DNA of 38,410 nucleotides from CAYYMH01 sp964472785 (GTDB taxonomy: Bacteria; Zhuqueibacterota; Zhuqueibacteria; Thermofontimicrobiales; Thermofontimicrobiaceae), in NCBI GenBank assembly GCA_964472785.1, contig CAYYMH010000040.1, positions 1 to 38,410 of the forward strand, given 5' to 3'. A program made the translations under genes and the position numbers. Below are positions 34,121 to 38,410 of the stretch, piece by piece (within the stretch, counting starts at the first letter, position 1; every line of letters starts with the position of its first letter). Under the pieces are notes generated by a model. That model saw only the letters and a list, made by a program, of their open reading frames with translations. It was not told where the DNA came from and ran no database searches.

Positions 34121-36703
34121 ATGGATATCCAGCATTTTTGGAAGTTGAAGAAATTTACTCCGAACGAAAAACAAAACGAAGCTATCCTTCATGTGAATAA
34201 TCCTCTTTTTTTAACAGCGGGTCCGGGTTCCGGGAAAACTCGCGTTCTACTCTGGCGAACACTAAACCTAATTGTCTTCCACGATGTAAAACCTGAAGAG
34301 ATATTTTTAAGTACCTTTACAAAAAAAGCTGCCTTGCAACTCAAAGAAGGTTTGATAAATCTTTTAGCTCTGGTGACAAATGAGACAAGCACGGCGTATG
34401 ATATTTCAAGGATGTCCATTGGAACCATTCATTCAATTTGTCAACGATTGCTCAGAGACAGGAGATTTTCCATCGATCAGTCCCGGCGGAAGGCACCTTT
34501 TTTGATGGATGAACTTTCACAGTATTTCAAAGTTTATCGACGGAGTTTCTGGGTTGAACTGATTAAAGCAGGAGGCTTTGAAGATGAGCAAGATGCGCAG
34601 AGGACAATTAATGATTATCTCATGGGCAAAAACTTTTACTCAAGACATTTAGCTGCAATCAATGTGATCAAGTTTTTTAACAGATTGTCAGAAGAATGTT
34701 ATTCACGCGGCTCGATCAGGACAGACGATAAAATACTCGAATCTTTGCTGGAGATGTATGGATTTTATTTATACTCATTACGAAATCCTCAGAAAAATAT
34801 AAATTCTGTGGACTTTTCTTTGGTGCAGCAGGAAGCTTACACGGCTGTTCGAGCAATAACAGAAAGCCACAATGTTTTTAAGCATGTCATTATTGATGAG
34901 TATCAGGACACAAATCCAATACAGGAAAAGCTATTTTTCGAATTGGCAAAAAATACGAAAAATATCTGTGTTGTTGGTGACGATGATCAGGCGCTGTATC
35001 GCTTTCGGGGTGCGACGGTGGAAAATCTGGTTGAGTTTGAGCGTCGTTGTGAAACATATTTGAGCATCAGACCCAATCGCATCGATCTGGATATTAACTA
35101 CCGTTCAAAAAAGTCATTAGTTGATTTTTATGTTGATTTTATGCAACGAACGGACTGGAAAAGTGAAAATGGATTGGATTCTTACCGGATTGAAAACAAA
35201 AAGATCTCCGCATTTAATCAGGACAAAGATCGGGTTGTCGTTTGTGTCGGACCGAAAAGCCCTGATGAGATTTACTACGAGACAGCAATGTTCGTGCAGA
35301 ACTTGAAAGCAAAAGGGAAAATTCGGGACTATAATCAGGTGGCATTTCTATTTCCTTATCTGAAAGATAGTAAACGTGTGCAAGGATTTAAGAGTGCTCT
35401 GGAGAAACTCAGGATACCAGTCTACGCCCCACGGGCTGGCAGATTTCTGGAAGTGGATGAAGCACGGATTGTTTACGGCTTGTTTTTTAAAATATTCGGC
35501 AGACCCAGCCATGCCGGCGCTGCCAGTCGCGGAATGAAAAATTTCCGGCAGTGGACGCTTGAGTGCATTGCTTTGGCAGATATTGAAGTTGAAAAGGACA
35601 GGTCTCTGGGTGATTTTATTGCTGATAAACAAGACGAATTAAAAAGAATCACTGATGATTATGAAAAAATGATCAGCTTCGTGAATCGTTGCAACTGGAA
35701 TTTGAACCAGCCATTCCGGCGGGAGTGGCTTCGGAGATTGGCTTCAATACCCGGAATTTCAACAAAATCTCAAAAAGCGTTGAGCGGTCATTATTTTGGA
35801 AAAGTGATTGAGCGGCGGGAGAAGGCTGGGAATCCTTTTAAACTGGAGTATATCATTAATCGGGTTACTTCTGTTGATTGGACAGTGCTTGACTTGTTTT
35901 ATCAATTGAATGCGTTTAAATATTTTCAGAAAATTTACCAATTAGCAGAAGATGGTACCGATGAGGGGCCTGTTTGTAATCTCGCACTCATTACACAATA
36001 TCTGGCAAAATTCATGGAGGTGCGGACGCCGATTTTGACGGCTAAATTTATTCGCGAAAACCGTTTTATCCATGCGTTTTTTTCCGGATTCACTTATGCT
36101 TTGTTTCGGCTCGGCGAAACCGAATATGAATATGTGGACGATCCTTTTCCCAGAGGGCGGGTACCATTTCTCACCATTCATCAATCCAAAGGTTTAGAAT
36201 TTCCTGTGGTTGTTTTGGGAAGTGCTTTTAAACGGGAGATGGGTGCTGACAAAATGGAAATACTCGTCCGTGAGATATTTGAAAGAGAAGGGGAGCCACT
36301 TGACCGGATCAGTCATTTTGATAATATGCGCATGTTTTACGTAGCATTATCCCGCGCGCAAAACTTGGTGGTCCTGCCTTATTTCAAAGGCAGGGGGCAA
36401 AGGACTTCCGAACCATTTAAAACAATGTTTCGGATTAAAAAATTGCCCAATCTGGAAATCTTTAATATTGACAAACTACCAGAAGCCAAAGTCGATGATG
36501 ACGATTTTGGGAAAACCTATTCCTACACCGGTGATTATCTTTCTTATTTGCAGTGTCCGAGAAACTATATGCTGTTCCGGAAATATGGTTTTGTGCCGTC
36601 TCGGTCGCAAACGATGTTTTTTGGTAATTTGGTCCATCAGACCATTGAAGATCTGCATTATTTTTTAATGCAGCAAAAAAATAAATCAGGTGAGTTGAAA
36701 TAA
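34121..36703 (+). CDS. UvrD/PcrA-type superfamily 1 DNA helicase carrying the first part of an AddB-like nuclease domain
   Basis: An 860-residue ATP-dependent 3'-5' helicase. Motifs: Q18, Walker A TAGPGSGKT (32-40), TFTKKAALQL, SIGTIHSICQRLL, Walker B VIIDEYQDTNP, GDDDQALYRFRGA, LDINYRSK, LTIHQSKGLEFPVVVLG and FYVALSRAQNLVV. The last 60 residues are not helicase: YLSYLQCPRNY with Cys812, then FGNLVHQTIEDL with His839 and Glu843. These are the opening cluster cysteine and HxxxE motif of the iron-sulfur RecB/AddB nuclease family. The remaining motifs are in the next gene, whose ATG overlaps this stop by one base (TAATG). The two products together probably resect or unwind DNA ends. The start is ATG 34121. 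Confidence 0.87.
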   Translation: MDIQHFWKLKKFTPNEKQNEAILHVNNPLFLTAGPGSGKTRVLLWRTLNLIVFHDVKPEEIFLSTFTKKAALQLKEGLINLLALVTNETSTAYDISRMSIGTIHSICQRLLRDRRFSIDQSRRKAPFLMDELSQYFKVYRRSFWVELIKAGGFEDEQDAQRTINDYLMGKNFYSRHLAAINVIKFFNRLSEECYSRGSIRTDDKILESLLEMYGFYLYSLRNPQKNINSVDFSLVQQEAYTAVRAITESHNVFKHVIIDEYQDTNPIQEKLFFELAKNTKNICVVGDDDQALYRFRGATVENLVEFERRCETYLSIRPNRIDLDINYRSKKSLVDFYVDFMQRTDWKSENGLDSYRIENKKISAFNQDKDRVVVCVGPKSPDEIYYETAMFVQNLKAKGKIRDYNQVAFLFPYLKDSKRVQGFKSALEKLRIPVYAPRAGRFLEVDEARIVYGLFFKIFGRPSHAGAASRGMKNFRQWTLECIALADIEVEKDRSLGDFIADKQDELKRITDDYEKMISFVNRCNWNLNQPFRREWLRRLASIPGISTKSQKALSGHYFGKVIERREKAGNPFKLEYIINRVTSVDWTVLDLFYQLNAFKYFQKIYQLAEDGTDEGPVCNLALITQYLAKFMEVRTPILTAKFIRENRFIHAFFSGFTYALFRLGETEYEYVDDPFPRGRVPFLTIHQSKGLEFPVVVLGSAFKREMGADKMEILVREIFEREGEPLDRISHFDNMRMFYVALSRAQNLVVLPYFKGRGQRTSEPFKTMFRIKKLPNLEIFNIDKLPEAKVDDDDFGKTYSYTGDYLSYLQCPRNYMLFRKYGFVPSRSQTMFFGNLVHQTIEDLHYFLMQQKNKSGELK

Positions 36704-37536
36704 TGATTTCTGAAGAAAAAGTTATTGAACAAATAAAAGCGTTTTTTGAAGATAATTATGAAACGCTCCGTCTGGAAGGCGGTCACATGCTGACCGAGAA
36801 TGTAAAGAATGAGGCGCTGAATCAGGTCATTTATTATTACAAACGTTTGAAGGCGCTTGCTGAAAGTGTCACTGAAACTGAAGTGAAACTGGCGCTCACG
36901 GATCAGAAGACCAAAAACGAGCGAAGCTTCACAATTGAAGGCATTGTAGATATCATTAGAGAGGAGAAAGAAACCAGTATTTATGATATTAAAACTCATG
37001 ATCTGAACTATGTGAAAAGCAATGAGGAATTTTTTGAAAAACAGTTGAATATTTATGCGTATATCTGGCAACAGCTTCGAGGGGAGAAATTGGATCACAC
37101 GGCTGTGATTTCAACCTCGATTCCAGATTCATTAAGAGACGCGATACGAGCTGCTGATCCTGACAGAATCGAATTCGAATTGAAAAAATGGGATCCTTTG
37201 GTGAAGATTCCGTTTAGTCAGGAACGGATCAGTGAAACCATTGATGAGTTTGGTGATGTTGTGGATGAAATTGAGGATAAAAATTTTAAACCGGTGCCTG
37301 TTGAAAAGCTATTTGAAAAGGTAGCCGGAACCAATACAAATTTTGGAACGCGGGTGTGCCGTAACTGTGATGCCCGGTTTTCCTGTCAGTCCTTCAGGGA
37401 ATTTGTTTTAGGCAGCGATAAAAGTCGTCGGTTTTCGATGAGGGACTACTTTGATGATTTTGGTACTGATGGCGAGCAGGAAGAAAGGGTAAATACGAAT
37501 TTACAGGCGACGGATTTTGCCGCTTTCGAAGATTAG
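36703..37536 (+). CDS. Second half of a split iron-sulfur PD-(D/E)xK nuclease
   Basis: A 277-residue protein supplying the motifs missing from the helicase tail: Asp83 in IEGIVDII, Asp95-x-Lys97 in SIYDIKTHD, Gln114 in FEKQLNIYAYIW, and the cluster cysteines Cys219, Cys222 and Cys228 in CRNCDARFSC (C-x2-C-x5-C). In AddB-type nucleases a 4Fe-4S cluster is held by one early and three late cysteines; here the early one (Cys812) belongs to the upstream protein. An AGGTGAG ribosome site (36688-36694) lies inside the helicase gene, so this is a real start and not merely a broken end. A short acidic tail follows the cluster. Alternative: a recent frameshift in one long gene. Nuclease activity would need both chains. 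Confidence 0.8.
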   Translation: MISEEKVIEQIKAFFEDNYETLRLEGGHMLTENVKNEALNQVIYYYKRLKALAESVTETEVKLALTDQKTKNERSFTIEGIVDIIREEKETSIYDIKTHDLNYVKSNEEFFEKQLNIYAYIWQQLRGEKLDHTAVISTSIPDSLRDAIRAADPDRIEFELKKWDPLVKIPFSQERISETIDEFGDVVDEIEDKNFKPVPVEKLFEKVAGTNTNFGTRVCRNCDARFSCQSFREFVLGSDKSRRFSMRDYFDDFGTDGEQEERVNTNLQATDFAAFED

Positions 37537-37633
37537 GTGGTGATTTGAGAAAATATTAATGCTTTGATTTGTGATTAAAAAATATTAAATTGTAAAAGCG
37601 GGTGACTTAAATAAAAAAGTGGGAGGTCGCGTT

Positions 37634-38086
37634 ATGCCGCAAAGCCTGGCAAAGATTTATATTCATCTGGTATTCAGTACAAAAAATCGGGTGAGGATGA
37701 TCGACGAGGAGATCGAAGCGGAGTTGTTTCCGTATATGGCAAAGGTATTTCGGGAGAATGATTCTCCGAGTCTGGCGATTAACGCGGCGGAGAATCATGT
37801 GCATTCGCTGTTTTTGCTGTCGCGGAAGGTGGCGCTGTGTGATGTGATCGAGGAAGTGAAGAAGAGTTCATCGAAGTGGATTAAAACGAAGGGGGAACGG
37901 TACCGGAAGTTTTACTGGCAGAATGGCTACGGTGCTTTTTCGGTGAGTCAGTCGAATCTTGATGTTGTGAAGCGGTACATCGCGCGGCAGAAGGTTCATC
38001 ATCGGAAGATAAGTTTTAAGGAAGAATATTTGGAGTTTCTGGATAAGTATCAGGTGGAGTATGATGAGCGGTATGTGTGGGATTAG
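37634..38086 (+). CDS. REP-associated tyrosine transposase (IS200/IS605 TnpA-like, RAYT)
   Basis: A 150-residue Y1 HUH transposase. The metal-binding HVH is at 55-57 (NHVHSLFLL), the probable nucleophile Tyr115 lies in VVKRYIARQ with Gln119, and family marks MPQSLAKIYIHLVFSTKNR and the end YQVEYDERYVWD are intact. ATG 37634 is chosen over GTG 37619 because GGGAGG is 7 nt upstream and homologues begin MPQSL. Codon choice is more GC-rich (many codons ending in G) than in neighbouring genes, suggesting transfer. Downstream are six GC-rich palindromes (38099-38300), the kind of sites RAYTs recognise. No tnpB or clear element ends are seen, so it may act as a domesticated single-strand endonuclease on these repeats. 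Confidence 0.85.
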   Translation: MPQSLAKIYIHLVFSTKNRVRMIDEEIEAELFPYMAKVFRENDSPSLAINAAENHVHSLFLLSRKVALCDVIEEVKKSSSKWIKTKGERYRKFYWQNGYGAFSVSQSNLDVVKRYIARQKVHHRKISFKEEYLEFLDKYQVEYDERYVWD

Positions 38087-38098
38087 GTGAGTGAGGGC

Positions 38099-38300
38099 GC
38101 CCCTTCGGGGCTTTTGGGTCTGTTCCCTGGGCTTTATCTTCCTTCGGGCTTTCACTTGGGGCGATGCCTCAAGTTAGAGCAGGACGCCCCTTTGGGGCTG
38201 ATAGTTTGAATTGAAGGGAAACCCCGAAGGGGTTGGATAACTAAATTCAGGGCAGCGCCCTGAATCACAAAAAGAGAGTGAGAATAAGCCCTGAAAGGGC
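38099..38300. repeat. Cluster of six short palindromes, REP-like
   Basis: Hairpins: GCCCC-TTC-GGGGC (38099-38111); CTTGGGGC-GAT-GCCTCAAG (38155-38173, one G-U pair); GCCCC-TTT-GGGGC (38186-38198); AACCCC-GAA-GGGGTT (38220-38234); ATTCAGGGC-AGC-GCCCTGAAT (38245-38265); GCCCT-GAA-AGGGC (38288-38300). Four share the CCC(C/T)-3 nt-(G/A)GGG core with loop TTC, its reverse GAA, or TTT, so both orientations alternate. They follow the RAYT gene directly and reach a truncated GIY-YIG gene. Confidence 0.75.
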
Positions 38301-38410
38301 ACAATCAGAAAAAGGGAAAGCAAGATCAAAGCAGGAGAAAAGTAGAAAGGAGCGTTTCATTGCTTCTTCTTTAGTTTGGTATTCTTCTTTATAGATTAAT
38401 TTCCATGGAC
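38265..38410 (-). pseudogene. Truncated GIY-YIG nuclease C-terminal fragment running off the window
   Basis: The minus strand from 38408 reads PWKLIYKEEYQTKEEAMKR, which fits the C-terminal part of small stand-alone GIY-YIG proteins (PxxLVYxEExxTxxEAxKRE). After this the frame continues as an unrelated hydrophobic tail (SFLLFSCFDLAF...) through the palindrome at 38288-38300 to a TGA at 38267-38265. The usual KREKxLK helix is lost, so the 3' end looks replaced by repeat sequence. The N-terminal GIY and YIG motifs would lie beyond 38410 and cannot be checked. Confidence 0.55.

Noticed and set aside
36668..36703. Programmed frameshift at the A-run near 36674 joining helicase and nuclease
   Set aside because: The nuclease frame has a TGA at 36691, downstream of the A-run, so slippage there would terminate; re-initiation at TAATG with its own AGGTGAG site explains the pair better.
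38099..38300. The palindrome cluster as a CRISPR array
   Set aside because: Units differ in length, sequence and spacing, and no spacer-repeat periodicity or cas gene is present.

Overview
The window looks like a chromosomal piece of a moderately AT-rich bacterium of the FCB group, probably Calditrichota/KSB1-like or an Ignavibacteria relative. The evidence is a secreted hydrolase with a type IX-secretion-style C-terminal sorting domain (NYPNPFN...GIYLFEF), a TonB receptor with a carboxypeptidase-regulatory-like N-terminus, a PD40-propeller metalloprotease, and RAYT/GIY-YIG genes beside GC-rich palindromes. Promoters are of the ordinary sigma-70 type (TTGACA/TTGCAT-17-TATACT/TATATT), not the Bacteroidetes TAnnTTTG type. 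The phylum call is inference; no 16S gene is present.

Layout. 1-602 is a non-coding left flank with two inverted repeats. 603-8244 (+) holds a membrane alpha/beta hydrolase, a T9SS-secreted hydrolase, a DASS anion symporter, an M20 carboxypeptidase and an AbgT-type transporter. This reads as uptake and cleavage of acyl-glutamate or peptide-like compounds and carboxylates. 8431-8609 (-) carries tRNA-Glu and tRNA-His behind one promoter. 8846-11700 (+) holds an M42 aminopeptidase, then a STAS antagonist and a SpoIIE/RsbU-type phosphatase, which are parts of a partner-switching switch. A B3/B4-domain protein (-) and a tandem-HTH MerR regulator plus B12/radical-SAM protein (+) diverge from two good promoters around 12.64-12.76 kb. 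An arylamine N-acetyltransferase-like protein, a metalloprotease-propeller-barrel protein and a DHH phosphoesterase follow on the minus strand.

20590-24692 contains a large kinase-like membrane protein, a structured non-coding stretch whose loop copies the anti-Shine-Dalgarno tail of 16S rRNA, a CaCA exchanger and a DksA-type regulator. A decayed insertion sequence with perfect 13-bp terminal inverted repeats and a 5-bp target duplication lies at 24778-26363. An AMP-forming acyl ligase with a clear terminator follows. 28249-33679 (-) is a translationally coupled three-gene operon: TonB receptor, lamin-tail lipoprotein, outer-membrane barrel. 34121-37536 (+) is a UvrD-type helicase and a second subunit that together hold one iron-sulfur RecB/AddB-like nuclease domain, cut between its motifs. 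The right edge has a REP-associated transposase, a run of palindromes and a truncated GIY-YIG gene.

Most unusual items: the nuclease domain split over two coupled genes; a 52-nt intergenic repeat whose two good copies differ by compensatory stem changes; the anti-SD structured element; the M20 enzyme with EHE in place of DEE; and four ACAnTTACA-like boxes over the MerR promoter. No CRISPR array, prophage or recognised large novel system was found.
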